Under the pieces are notes generated by a model. That model was not told the origin of the DNA and did no database searches. It saw only the letters and a list, made by a program, of their open reading frames with translations. This document shows, one piece after another, positions 50,224-62,800 of a stretch of DNA of 64,000 bases. Both the position numbers and the translations under genes were made by a program. The first letter of the stretch is position 1, and every line of letters begins with the position of its first letter. The stretch lies in the NCBI RefSeq assembly GCF_028769735.1, contig NC_088172.1, forward strand, positions 37,472,397 through 37,536,396, in the 5' to 3' direction. This stretch comes from Zonotrichia leucophrys gambelii. Taxonomy: Eukaryota; Chordata; Aves; Passeriformes; Passerellidae.

Positions 50224-50342
50224 TAAAATATTATTGTTAGCTTTACAATCCATCATGCTAATTAGATTTATTAATAGGTTTCATTACCAATGATAGTTCT
50301 GTTATTGAACTGAATGAAAAGTATAAAAAATTTTGGCACAAA
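50224..50342. repeat. 119-bp duplicated element, copy A
   Basis: This copy matches 53853-53971 over 119 bases with no gap and five substitutions (about 96% identity), in direct orientation. Similarity stops abruptly at both edges. The sequence is AT-rich and contains homeodomain-type cores (GCTAATTAGATT, TTAATAGG). No protein-coding potential, terminal repeats or known repeat signature is visible. Confidence 0.93.
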
Positions 50343-53300
50343 CCACCACAACAAAGGCCATTTTCTGCTCAGGCTGCATCTGCTTGTCCCCAGGAGGGAA
50401 TACAGAGATCCCTCCCTCTGCATAAACACACGGGAGGTCAGTGGTGGTGGGGAGAGGCACAGGGTGCCCCAGCACAAGGGCTGTGACACCTGTGGGTAGA
50501 GCCAGGCACCAGGGCTCTCCTGAAATGCAGCTGTGCCCAGGCAGCTGTGGTGCCTACAGATTTTTGCCTCCCTAAGGAGGCACCATCTATGTATGGCACC
50601 ATCTCTGAGCCATACACTAACTTCCTTTAACAAAAAATAGTACTAGCAGAGATCAGAAATAAACCAAAATTTTAGCACTCACCTTCAGAGGATAATCTAT
50701 ATCTGGACTTTATTTTACTGGGTGGTGGGGAAATACTTTAGTGTAGTTTAGCCCTCAATCACCTCAAAGTCATATGAAATCCAGAATCCCAGGCCAGATT
50801 CTGCTGTCCTCCATCCACACGTACCTCTGCAGAGACTTGTGGGATCCTGTCACAGGTGGGCAGACAGCTGAACTAGCAAAGGTGATCTGAGCTCCTCAAG
50901 TGACCTCTGCTGTATGCCCGAGAAGGCTTCTTCATTTTTTCAGATGTGGAATGGCTGCCAACCATAAAAAAGGGGAAAAAAACCCACCCAGAACCAAAAC
51001 ATACTTCCCAGTGGTATTCTGAGCTGGTTGATTAATTGCTTGCATGCTAAACTTCAGAAATCATATTGTGATTATAAAACTAATCTAATTTTAGTAGTGA
51101 TATTGTTCAAATAAAAAGCTTGATTTTAGGGTTTTCCTTCTATTTTCCCTCTGCTATTTTGACACGTCCTTCATTTTTGAGGCTGGCATGATGTGCATAC
51201 CAAAAAGCCTTGCCTGTGTCTAACAAGCTGAACTATTTTGTTATTGCCTAGCCTGCAACCTCGCATCTACAGAGACCTGGCTTACAAAGGCTGGTGTCAG
51301 CTTCCACATCAGTGCCCTGGTAGTGTTTAACACTGAGCACTAACATAAAGATTCAAAGCAGTGTGGTGATTAATTGCTGTCACTCCTGCGAGTCTCCCAG
51401 GCTCACATTTGACCAAGAGGTCCATGCTTCCCTTTTAAGACACGGTGAGGTTTGAAGAATATTGCTCTATTTTTTGTTTTAATGGGCTTTTAGCAGCGAG
51501 CATAGACGATGCTGTGCTGGGCAGGGCTGTCTGGGGGTGTGCAGCCAGCTGGGGCTCACCCACTGCTGCTGCTGGGCACTGACATCCAGTGACACCCCAC
51601 AGGCACCACTCAAGGCTTCAGATTTGGAAGAAGAGGTTAGAGGCACACTGTGCAGGGATAATGTCAGCATTGATGCTGCAAGGAGGCAATGGACTGCACG
51701 GACTAAGCTGCTTTCATCCCAATTATTTCTCTTTTAAGCCTTCTGCTTCTCCGAGCTCATAACAAAGGTGATCCCCCTGACCTTGCCAGCCATCCCTCCC
51801 TCTCCTGGTCTCACTGCTCCCACAGTGCTCAGTGCAGCACCCTGTGTTGCTGTGTGCCTGGCAGAGCCAGCTCCAGTGTCACTGCAAGGGGCACAACATC
51901 ACTGCACCAGCACCCAGCACCGCCGTCCAACACCCCCTTTCCCAGAGACAATCTTTGCCGTGGTGAGGGCCACCATCCTGACTTGCACGGCTGCCAGGCA
52001 AGAACAACAAAGGGGAGAAGAGGTTCTCCACTCATCCATAGGAGCCTGGTCCCTCCTGTGACTGGTTCTCAGGATGGGGATGGGCTGGGGGACGAGCAGG
52101 TGACACAGGCTACTTGCCCCAGCTGCCCTGCCTGATCACCTCCGAGTCTCACAAGCTTGCTGAGAGGTGGGACAGAAGGAGAATGAAGAGCCCCTGTATC
52201 GTCATCTCAGTATTTCAAAAAAACCACTAACTTTCAGTGTACATATAATTAAATATGAATTTGAATGCAAAATATAAAAGGGTAGCTTTGCATGTTTTGA
52301 ATGAACTCCTCAGTCCCGATTGAATGAAGGAGGTAAAAAAAAAAAAAAAAGAGAGATCAAATACACCTAACAAATCTACATCAGGAGGGAACCATAAAAA
52401 GATACAACCAAGATAAAACCTTATCTGGGGAAGTTAACTGTGAAGAGTAAATCCTCATAACTTCAGGAAGAAGTACCTGTATGAGCAGCCCCTTCTGGCC
52501 CAGGATGTTAGAGAGAGTGAATGATGCAAATGAGGTTGCTCAAATTGCCTTGCAATGGGGAGCTGACACCCACTTTCCTGTACGTGAGGCCAAGAGAGCA
52601 ACAGGCTCTTGGGAATCTGAATTGATCCAGGGGACCTGCACAGCTGGGCCATAGGGGTGGACCAACAGCTGGCTGCAAATGAAGCAAAAGCTGTCTCATT
52701 TCAAGGGACCAAACTGATTGTCATCTGGGCATCCAAATCTCACCACCCTGTCATGGTCTGTCTCTATTTTACATCCATTATAACCTAATCTCAGCCAGTG
52801 TGATTTACACATAGTAATTAATGAGCTTCAGTGGTGAGGAAATTGGTCATTCAATTTGAGTTTAATTTACTGCATGTGCACACATTAGGAAGCACAAATT
52901 CCATAGCTGTGATCTGGGCACAGAGAAAGGGTTGTGTGCTGGGAAGGAAAAAATAAAACACCCAGTAAAGAATTCACCACTGGCCTGTCACACCTCCTGC
53001 TCTGCAAGCCTCCCCTCGATGGGAACATGACACACAAGTAAACCTGGACATCTCAGTTTGGATGCTTGGATGTGGAAGGCAAAGCCTCACTGCCGCTGCT
53101 ATCACATTTCCCAGCTGCAGGAAGCATCACCCTGGCACATTGGTGAGTATGGCTCATTCTGATCCCTGCTCATGTGTGGGTGTGCTTCCATCAGAGAGAG
53201 GAGAACAAGCTGATGGAGTTCTGGGTGTGAGGGCTACAAGAGATGCTGTGTCTGTGGCATACACATGAACAACTGCAGTGAAGGAGAGCCATGCCTAAAA

Positions 53301-53852
53301 ACCAGGACAGACTTTCACAGCAAAGGCAGCATTGCATTTTCAACTACCTTAGGTTAAAGGTGGCCTCATTGCAGCCTGGGCTTTGGAGCACCTACACCAA
53401 CACACCCCAGCAAAGCCAAAAGCAGTGCCTGGCTGATCCTCATGAGGGGCCATGAGGGGCCAGGAATGCCCCAGAGGGACTGGGGCTCTTCCAGCCCAGG
53501 GACTACCCTGCAGGAGGTACCTAAAATACATCCAGCTCTTCCAGGGTCTCTCCCCTGAATGCCTCCATGCCTTGAAGCATCTATGTTGCTGGCATAAATA
53601 GGAAAGCACTCACTCCTTACTCTAAAGTAAAGGTGGATGAATTAAAAACAGTTGCTCAAGGTGGTCCATGCAGCTTCCTTTGTGCTGTTAAATTCCACCC
53701 ATACAATGTAAATGTAATGTCTTCCCTGTTTAATGATTACAGCATGTATAGGGAAGGCTTACACACAGTGAAAGGTTAAAAATTATTCAGTTCTTCCTGA
53801 TTCAGCACACATTAGAAATCAAATTCTAGGTAAAGCGTATGTAATTTGGCTT
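50343..53852. other. Spacer between the two 119-bp copies
   Basis: Contains a 16-A run (52335-52350) and a tandem CATGAGGGGC doublet near 53442. There is no recognisable gene or transposon linking the two copies. Confidence 0.5.
52335..52350 (+). repeat. Poly(A) run of 16 bases
   Basis: Sixteen adenines are followed by GAGAGATC. There is no recognisable retroposon body or target duplication on either side. Confidence 0.8.
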
Positions 53853-53971
53853 TAAAATATTATTGTTAGCTTTACAATCCATTCTGCTAATTAGATTTAT
53901 TAATAGGTTTCATTACCAGTGATAGTTCTGTTATTGAACTGAATGAAAAATATAAACAATTTTGGCACAAA
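53853..53971. repeat. 119-bp duplicated element, copy B
   Basis: Second copy of the element at 50224-50342, about 3.6 kb away in the same orientation. The five differences are CATTCTG for CATCATG (two), CAGTG for CAATG, AAAAATA for AAAAGTA and AAACAATT for AAAAAATT. The flanks are unrelated to those of copy A. Confidence 0.93.
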
Positions 53972-56569
53972 ATTATTTCTACCAACTCAATAATGTCTGC
54001 TGGCTCAAAACTGCTTCTTAAAACAAAAGATCATCCCATGAAAGAAATTAGGTGCAACCATGAATATCAATAGATGTATTGTGAACAAATTTGATATCTC
54101 AGCTGGAGCTCAAAAGTGAACACAAGCCACCCAGTTCCCTCTTCTCTGCATTCCAACAAGCTCCTGCTTTTATCCAGCACCTGGGTGCTCTGCCAAGCCC
54201 TCAATAAACCCTAAGAAAAGAGATTTTAAAGATGCTGCTGCCAGGGGCACTTTTACATATTTCCCTACACATCATTGAAAACTTGAGTGATCACAGCGTG
54301 CTGTGGGTGCCCACAAGGCACCCCAGGCACCCCAAAATTCAGCTCCTCAAGGTAGGGGCATCTCCATGGTGGAACCACCTCCTGTACCTCCCTTTGCAGG
54401 GCTCCAAACACAGCTGAACTGCAGATACCTTCACAATGATCATCCTCTGCACACACTTTAACAAAAACTAACACAAAGCTATGTTTAAAGCTCAAAATGG
54501 ACTCATTAACACCCCAATTGCCACTAAGAAAGGAAGCTCTGCCTTCCTCATGTTTTCATTTTAAAATAAATTCAATAATGCCCTAATCCCAATATTAAAA
54601 TGGGTCACCTTCAGCAGGTTTTAAGTGCTCAGCAAGGGGGTTGGGGGAGAACAAATCATAGAAAAACATATAGAAATCAGTAGTTTCTTGAAAAGAAAAA
54701 AAATAGCTCCAAGAAACTTCCACCTAAGCTCTCTTCCCCTCCAGAAAGGGCGAGCACAAAACTAAACCTACAGCTCTAATACAATAGGTATGCCTTGGTA
54801 AAACCGTAGGGTTTCCTGAAAAAATCCATGCCCCTGCCTCCCCCTGCTGAGCGCGGCCGGGAACTGCGCCCGCTCCCTGAGAAAAGCACCTTCTCCTCCA
54901 CTACTGCTCAGTGGTCCTCCCACTCACGGGCACTTGCCAGTCATCAAACCACTTGATTCAATATTAATCGAGCATTGTCAACGCTTGGTGGGAGGAGGAG
55001 GCAGAAGTTTAAATCACATTACACAAAACACGCAAGAGAAAACATCACTTTTATGACTTCTTTCTTTTAGCTACACTTACCCACTTCAACAAGCAGCATT
55101 TAGCAGCCTAAATCCAACTCATGGTGGTGCCCCCCTGCACTAACTGCAGTCACAGCAGCCTGCACACACCCTTGAGATGGAGCAGGGCCAGTTGCACTGC
55201 ATCACTCTCCTGCCTGTCCCAGCCAAGTCCCGTTTTTAGCCCTTGAAGTGCCACAAGCCCTGAAGGTATTGGCAGCATCTCTGGTCGAGAGGACAGTCAG
55301 GCTCTGCACAGTTGCCTCCTCTGGCCTAGAACAAGGGGCTACACAAAACAGCACGACAGCAATAGGGCAGACACAAACCTGTTCAGGCTAAAAGAACAGT
55401 AGCTGCTTCCCAGTTATGCTTCAGTCACCATTGCCCAAGGAGTGCAGCAGGAAAGCAGATTTTCTTTCCTGAACTTTTTTTTTTTTTTCTTCAGTTACTA
55501 GCCCAGAGTTTCAGAACACTTACATAGAAAATTGGCTAGATTGATTCCTAAACCCTCCCAAAAGGGGAGGCATATACAACAGTGAATGCAAAATGCTGCT
55601 TGTTCCTGTAGTTTTACCCATCCTGGTAACTGCTATGCAGGAAGGAGCTGATCAGTGCTTGAATGACAACTCATATTGTTAATAAAAATAGTTATTAATG
55701 GACACACCACACAACAGAAGACCAACAACTCAATAATGCTGGGTAGCTGCAGTTGGGTGGTTTTGATTGTTTAAAGCTCTTCAATACCTCCTTGGTCTCC
55801 TTCTGTCTCTTTCTTGGGAGATGTGGTAAAACCATGCACAACTACATATTTCCATGAGAAAAAGCATCAGCGTGCCTTTCTCACATTATCAAAATTTCCA
55901 ATACCACCACAATTCTTCTCCTTACATTTTTTACTAAATTACCTTGACTACACAAGAGATACACCTTTGAAGTATTAGATTTAGCCCTTATTGGCTCAAC
56001 AGAATTATCCCCAGTTGGTAGACTTAAAGGGTTATCCCAGCTGTCACCTTCAATCTTCAAGGAACCAGTTCAGTATTCAGACCACAGACATGATTCTTTT
56101 TTTTCTTTCTTCTTAAAATAATTTCAATGCATTCACATCTATACACCTTGACTGTTAGTAGCAAAATTTAGGGATCAGTGGTCAGAGTGCAGCCCAACCC
56201 ATCCAGAATGCTCTTATTATCAACTCTACCTCCTGACTCACCCCTCTCCTACCTTTAACAACTGCAGACTTCCACTAGGAGTTGTTCAGTCATCTCAGCA
56301 TCCATCTTGCCTATTTGCTTGAGGAAGAGTCATTAGACTCTCTCCTGTCTTTTCTCTCACCAGTGCAGTATTTGGCTCAAAAGCCTATGGACTACACAAC
56401 CAGAGCTTGTGTGTTCCTATTTCTCTGCAGTATTTTGCAAGTTAGAACTGGAGTTACAAGTCCTTTAGTTTAAACCTAGCCTTCATTCTTGAGTTTGAAC
56501 ATCTGACACTGCTTATGGTTTACAAGTTAACAATGTGCACTTCAGAAGTACTTTGAAAAATACCATAAT
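53972..56569. other. Interval downstream of SEC63, no coding feature
   Basis: AT-rich and repeat-poor, with a small GC island GAGCGCGGCCGGGAACTGCG near 54849. Part of it may be distal SEC63 3' UTR. Confidence 0.45.
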
Positions 56570-58095
56570 CTCATTAGAACATCTTCAAATTTTATTTGCA
56601 TCTATTGTAATTACAAAGAATATAACAATATAAATTTTTATTTAAAGTGACAACCCTTTCTAACAAACAAGGTCGCAAATTAGTGTGCACCTATTCTGAC
56701 TTTGGGCAATTTTTATAGGATGGAAATTTTCCTGCATGAGAATTTGTCACATTTTACAGCATTGTATTTTCATAGTTCAATACACAGGAACAGAAATACA
56801 TCTATTCCTACTTGCAGAACACTCTTAAGTATTTCTGAAGTATAGAAATGCAACATTTAATTTGTTTTATTCAGAGGAAGAAAAGGAGGAATCCACCCAC
56901 GGCTTTTATCAAGTCTCATAGAATATACTAATAGCCCTGATGCTCTCCTCCCTGAATTTATTCTCTAATTAGGTTTGATTTTTTTTTCTTTAAAAGGTGT
57001 AGAAACAGAATCACTATCTTGTTTACAACCTTGCAGAAGACTAGGGTAGGAAAAAAAAAACAAAACAACAAACCAACAACCTCAGACAAAGATGCACACT
57101 ATTACAAATGCAAACAGCCATCAAATTATCCAGTTTATTGATGGGAATTCAAAACTGATACAAAACATGCCCTCTCTGCATGTTGTATTTTACCCTTAAA
57201 ATGTTTCTGACGGTGTCAGGTAGATTGAGAATTAAGAATATACTTCGGCTTTCAGCATGTACCTTTTATAAAGGCATTACACAAAAGCCACTAGCTTACA
57301 TAACATGTGGTCCCAAAATTACTTACAGACATTCTGTTTATCAAAAGACTCAGATCTCCTGTTGATCTGATGAAATAAGGGCTTAAAAATGTTTTAAGCC
57401 ATTAATAAGTATCCTATGGCAGAGTCAAGAAAGTTTATGATTTCCATTATAATCTCGGGCATAAAAAGGCAACAGTCCTAAAAAAAGCAGCCCTCTGGAA
57501 TATATGGAATGTGGCAATGGATATGATGCCAATTTGTAATGATCAAGTTAAGTAAAACAGATTCTTAAAGCTATGAATGATGTGAGCAGTATCACAGCAA
57601 AATAGTTAATGAATACCACAGAACCAATCAAGTTTGAAAGTTGAGCAAATGTTGCTTCAATCAACAGATATTTGTAATGTCAAATATACCGAAACATTTT
57701 CTAAAATAAATTCCTAATGCAGAAAAATTGATTGAAAGTTTGCTCCTAGCTAACAGTACCTTTTATTTAAATTGGATCCTAAACTGATCAGACAATACAT
57801 AGCCCACACTTTTGGACATTTATAATAAAAAAGCTTTTATTTTCAATTGAAACAAATGCACCATCCTGCACTTTGAAGGCTATGAGCCATAAGCATATTC
57901 CAAGGTGTATCAATGGCAACAGATTTGTTTCACCTCCACTGAGAAGTTACATAATGCACTCTTAATTGGTAAAGAAAATTTAAACTCAGCCTTCTCAAAG
58001 CTTCTGTACTGTGTTTCTTGGTTAATTGTACAAGTTCCACAGCCAGACCAAGAGCTTGCACTGTGTGCAGATATTGTAGTCAATCAATAGCATGT
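56570..58095 (-). other. SEC63: Candidate SEC63 3' untranslated region
   Basis: This AT-rich stretch directly follows the SEC63 stop on the minus strand and carries no CR1 or other recognisable repeat. Minus-strand AATAAA hexamers (TTTATT on the plus strand) occur at 57836-57841, 57762-57767, 57134-57139, 56957-56962, 56876-56881, 56637-56642 and 56591-56596. The last two are the most distal pair before a stretch with few such signals, so I place the tentative end there. The true cleavage site cannot be read from sequence alone; as I recall, the mammalian 3' UTR is several kb long, so it could extend further left. Confidence 0.4.
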
Positions 58096-58239
58096 TTAAT
58101 CGTCATCTTCCTCTTCTTCCTCTTCCTCCTCAAAACTGTCTTCAAAGCCCTCACTGTCTTCCTGGTCCTCATCACCTTCTATTGCTGTATCCCATTGTGG
58201 GTGATTTTCTGGCACTGGTTTTGCTTCGTGAACTTCCAG
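58096..58239 (-). CDS. SEC63: SEC63 terminal coding exon: acidic Sec62-binding tail and stop
   Basis: On the minus strand the acceptor CAATTACAG (AG at 58241-58240) is followed by 47 codons and TAA at 58098-58096. The exon starts LEVHEAKPVPENHPQWDTAI and ends in eight glutamates and three aspartates. Family knowledge: this acidic tail binds the basic N-terminus of Sec62 and is phosphorylated by casein kinase 2. The FEDSFEEEE segment retains the serine I would number 748 in human SEC63. The glutamate run mixes GAA and GAG codons, which argues for selected protein sequence and not recent repeat slippage. An A/C-rich stretch on the plus strand (about 58310-58420), hence T/G-rich in the transcript, lies in the intron just upstream of the acceptor. 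Confidence 0.97.
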   Translation of the reverse strand: MEVHEAKPVPENHPQWDTAIEGDEDQEDSEGFEDSFEEEEEEEEDDD

Positions 58240-58809
58240 CTGTAATTGGATAAGGAAAGAGAAGAGAGGGGAAAAAAGGTTACAGACAATAAACAGCAAT
58301 TTGGGAAAACAAACAAATTCACACAACAAAACAAACAAGCAACCCACAAAAGAACAGTTAAAAAAAACAACTAAATAACAAAACAAATCCCATCCCACTC
58401 CCCAAACCAAAACCAAGAACTGCTTCCAGAAGTAAGGCATGCCAGATTTTTCCCATTAACTGAATGAATCTAGGACTAAGGAAGGGCAGGGAAATGGCAT
58501 GGCAAACCTCAAGGTATAAAAAGACACAGCCAACCATACTGCAGAAAATGAATAAACATTAGAAAAACATGAATTAAAACACACATGCATGGGAAAGTAT
58601 CTCAAATTTTAGTCCCATTTAATCCATCATAAAATTACCACTGCACATTAGGCAGAAACCATTTCTAAGTCCATCCTTCCCACTTGTTTTAAAATTAGGA
58701 CAGGTTGAATTCTTATCAACAGGACTTCTGGTCCTGTTAATTATGGTTTTAATGACCATAAGAAGTAGCTTTCAATGTAACACAAGTATATAACAGAGTC
58801 AAACATCAC

Positions 58810-58914
58810 CTTCAATGGTTTAATCTGGTCCAATCCCATATATGAATCCGATCTTAAATAAACTGTGTACTGATAGTTTCCAGGCTTGCCTGGTGCTGGG
58901 AACTTCAGCTCCAC
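58810..58914 (-). CDS. SEC63: SEC63 penultimate coding exon: FN3-like beta-sandwich strands
   Basis: This 105-base exon of 35 codons is read on the minus strand from the acceptor TTTTGTAG (AG at 58916-58915) to the donor TTGAAG|GTGATG (GT at 58809-58808). The product VELKFPAPGKPGNYQYTVYL followed by RSDSYMGLDQIKPLK is one of the best conserved stretches of SEC63. It completes the beta-sandwich of the cytosolic Brl region that docks on Sec61. Phase 0 on both sides lets it join the neighbouring exons directly. Confidence 0.96.
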
Positions 58915-59128
58915 CTACAAAAGAGATTGCATACCATAAAGTTCTTACTGCTTTCAAATGACACACTGAAACAAGTACCTGAGTCCTCCAATGAACAATG
59001 AGCACTACTACAGAAAAATAGAAAGTTGTAGTTTCTTACTAGGGACACTTCTTTGAATATCTGTATGTAATAAAACACCTGCAAAAAAGAGCAACAATAC
59101 CCAAACACAATACCTGCCATGAAAGCTG

Positions 59129-59161
59129 AAAAATCATTGAGTCACTCAATCAATGATTTTT
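59129..59161. other. Perfect inverted repeat containing an AP-1 site, SEC63 intron
   Basis: Twelve-base arms (59129-59140 and 59150-59161) are perfectly complementary around a 9-base centre. A nested 15-base palindrome ATTGAGTCACTCAAT is centred on TGAGTCA (59138-59144), the consensus AP-1/TRE site. It is intronic between SEC63 coding exons. Confidence 0.5.
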
Positions 59162-59773
59162 TTTCTGAATTAGGCCAAGTAACTACATTAACTACACAAT
59201 TTCACCCTGCCGTATGCTAAGCCTCAAAAACCCAAACAGGTTAAAATATTTAGTCTGCTGAAAGTTTTATCTTAACTCTACTCTTATTTGAAATTGAATG
59301 TAACATCTAATTTGGAAGAACAAACACATTAGGTCTTCATTTTTCAGACAAGTGGCATGAAGAACACTGCCAAAGGTTACAGGTTCAGCAAAGTTTATAT
59401 GAGCCAAAGCTAATTAATTTGTCACAGTCTCTGCTGTACAGAAAGAGAACACTTAATGTTTCTAACAATCTGAATAAATTTAGGAATTTCACGTTGACAG
59501 AATACTGTTATTCATGATCTTTTGATATCAAGAAAAAAATAAACCCAACATATTCCAGAAGAAACTTCAAAGTTGTCTTAAATTACTTTTTCTTTCTCCA
59601 CTATCAATTTTCATAGTTAAAAGGCACTTTTCTCTTTTTATCAAGAGAGTGAAATTTGTTTTCCGTCTTAAGAGATAAATATTAAAAAAATTAAAATCTA
59701 CATATATTTGCATACCAGAGACACTTCAACAGTTTTGTAATATCCCAGAAAGTAAACTCCCCAAGTACTTTAC

Positions 59774-59872
59774 CTCTTCTTTATCTTTTAGTGTACAAAC
59801 GTGGTATGGCATACATATCAACATCTGTTCCTTCCGATCTGCAATATACAGCCACCACCATTCTTGTTTTTC
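59774..59872 (-). CDS. SEC63: SEC63 exon with the WWW motif of the C-terminal Brl/FN3-like region
   Basis: This 99-base exon of 33 codons is read on the minus strand from the acceptor TATGAAAG (AG at 59874-59873) to the donor GAAGAG|GTAAAG (GT at 59773-59772). It starts EKQEWWWLYIADRKEQMLIC and continues MPYHVCTLKDKEE. The triple tryptophan and the YIADRK strand are strongly conserved in SEC63 and belong to the cytosolic region that contacts the Sec61 channel. A few substitutions relative to the human sequence I remember (for example EQ for NQ and a cysteine after MLI) are conservative. The acceptor has a poor pyrimidine tract, but protein continuity with the flanking exons makes the placement secure. 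Confidence 0.95.
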
Positions 59873-62800
59873 CTTTCATAAAGGGGAAAAAAACAACAGG
59901 AAAGAACCACAAGCATTAAAGAAGTCATAGAACAAGATGCCCCTACACTTTTTAACAGTCAATTAGGATTCACTGATCTTTGTAATACAGACAGAAAGTT
60001 TGTGTCTGGTGGCTTTTTTAAACTCTTGGATGTGCATGAAAAATACATGGTGTACACTGCACACTGAAAGCAAACAGGTTATGACAAGTAACTGCTGGTC
60101 TCCAAAGGCTTCATTCCATGTATTCAACTTCAGCCACCATGTGGGACATGGAACCACCCCCAAGAATTGTGTCCACTGAGGATTCACAAGCAACTTCATG
60201 CAATATAAAACAACATTAGGTCCTTCAAGAGAAATCCAACCTGGATAAAAAGCTGAGCAAGATTTAAAGCAAGGAAAGTGTAAAAACAGATAAAGAACTC
60301 TTTGCAAAAAAGTCTTTTGTCAGGCAAGTGTGCTCTGTCCCACTGTTTCCCCCTCCAAAAAGTGAAATGACATTTGAACACACTGAGATTTCACTTCAAG
60401 GAAATGACTCAGTACCAATCGACTGACTGGTACTGATGTATATTTGTAAAGGATGCCCAATAACTGCTCCCTATCACATACAGGCAACTTCTGAATTCCA
60501 CACTTGGGAAGCAAATGCTGTTAATACGTAGAATTTGAAGAATTTTTGTCTCTACCAGAGTAGTTAAAAGTTCAGTAGTTTTAGATTTTTTTAACACTTC
60601 AGAAGCCAGGTTTTGGTAAGCAGAGATTTAAATCATGCATGTTGAAAAATTACAAAAGCCAAATTAACTCTTTTTCTTTTCAAGTGACTAATTGTCATAC
60701 TAACTATCACAATCTCACTGAAAAATTCAACCATTTACAACAGCAAGACACTCACACCAACAACTAAAAACACCGATTAGCACTCCTGAGTCCCAGAACA
60801 GAGAAATGTAAAATTAACTCAACATGCTAAATACCCATTTTGAAGCATATAAAAGCAAAAGCATCACACTGAAGCATCAGTATTCCCTCATGTTCTTGGA
60901 ACAGGCACAGAGAATAGGACAAAAACCTATTTGTACGCTATTTAATGCCAGAATGTGTAGAATTCTAAATCCTTCTTACAACTATTCCAAGTGATTTTCT
61001 TTAGGAAAAACCACTCCATGTGATTACAAGGCATAAGTTATTTTATCTGTAAGTTTCAACAGTAAATATATTGTCAATCTTCTTGACAGCTGTAGCAAAG
61101 AAGACTCTTAGGCAGTCAAAGTGTTTGTTTCCTAGCCAAGAGGCCTCTAGGAATAGAAAGATGAACAGTATAAATAGCACAGATGAACAAGAGCTACAGA
61201 AGCAAGATCCATTACAGAAAAGGCTAATCCATTTTGGGCCTATGAGGACTGTGACCATAACAAAAAGGACCTGCACTTGTATCAATATTATTTCTGATTT
61301 TACCAAAACATTGTGCTGACTTACTATATATTGCTCTTCAAAAAAAATTTTCTTGCCATTAAGAGTGATAGGAAGAGACAAAGATCAAAATTATCAAATG
61401 GCTTTTCACAAAACCTAGTAACAATAACAGCCAAGTGGGGGAAAAATACCAGTGCAAATGACAACTGTTGATGTAAAGTTCAAAGGACTCTACATTTTTT
61501 GGAAATTACAGGAGTGTTCCTGACCCTGAAATGCCATCACTGTTTTACAGAAAGGACAATTGTGCAGGACTGTGATTTTCCTCTTGCTTATTGGGTGGAA
61601 TTTAAAGTTTATGCCTGTGAGAATCTGGCAAACTAACAGGCAAGTGGGCAAAATGCCCTTTAACAGATGGGTGCAAGGTTTGGCATGCCAGGGAACCAGT
61701 ATGTTCATGAAATTGGAACACCAAGGCCAATTTCTACCTAAAAAATGTCAAAACTACAATCTGTGCAGTTTCTGGACCCATGGATGCAAGAGCAGAAGAT
61801 AATTCTTTAGGAACCTGCATAGATTAAAGACACATCTCTGGCAGAGTAATCAACTGTCCCACAACTTGGATGAAACAGCATTAACGCTGCCTCCTGAGAA
61901 CAAGTATTATTATGCTCAGCTACTACTCAAACATCTTTAAAATCTGGAACACAGCATTTTATCTCTAATTTTTTATCTCTGAACTGGCCATGACCACAGT
62001 ACAAATAATACTCTAAATAACAGATGAGGAAAAAACCAAACCGGACTATGGTGGTTTTTGTTCTTCAGATGTTGCAGATCAACTCTATCTGAACCTGCTC
62101 CCACTGCAGCTACAGCACAAAGTACAGCTGCATTCAACTTTCATGAAATCAGTGAAGAGAAGTTAGAAAATTTACAACTGCAGTACCATGAGAGGATATG
62201 TGTGTATCTTTTAAGTTCAAGCATTCAGATGAGCCCTAGATTTCTTTTCAGCAGCAAGCTGTATTTAGGTTTTTTAATCACAAAACCCATATGTAACTCA
62301 GTTACACACAGCTGAAGCTTATGCAGCTCTATACAGAGTAAGTATAAGCAAAGTCTCTGAAAGGACCCTCACTTCAGTAAAAGAGAAATACAAATATTCA
62401 GCATCCCTGAGGCACTGGGCATGGCACTTACTGTCTGTGAGCTTCCACTGATGACCAAAGCCAGCTGCCTTCACAGCAAGGAGGTATTAAGACTCTGCAG
62501 CACATTTGACATATCTAAGGCAGCCAGAAGAGCAGAATGCCAGCACACCTTTTTACACTATGCTGGTGTACTGGTGGAAGCTGTACTGAGAGGTGGGAGT
62601 GCACCCAACTGTCAGGAAAATACAGCTTCAAGTTCAGTCATTACAAAACTAGATGTCAGCTAAGGCCTTCAGGATGAGAATTTATTTCCCTTTTTGGAGA
62701 TAGCACAACAACAGAGAAGAGATCCTAGATTAGTTCCTTAGTCAGACTCCAAGGAAGGAAAGGAGCTGATTAGCCATTTCTTGAAGCACTGGTTAAGAAA

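Noticed and set aside
62058..62315. Exon-like segment on the plus strand inside a SEC63 intron, preceded by a good pyrimidine tract and AG
   Set aside because: The encoded peptide is not recognised, the open frame runs past plausible donors, and it opposes SEC63. Kept only as a note; transcript evidence would be needed.
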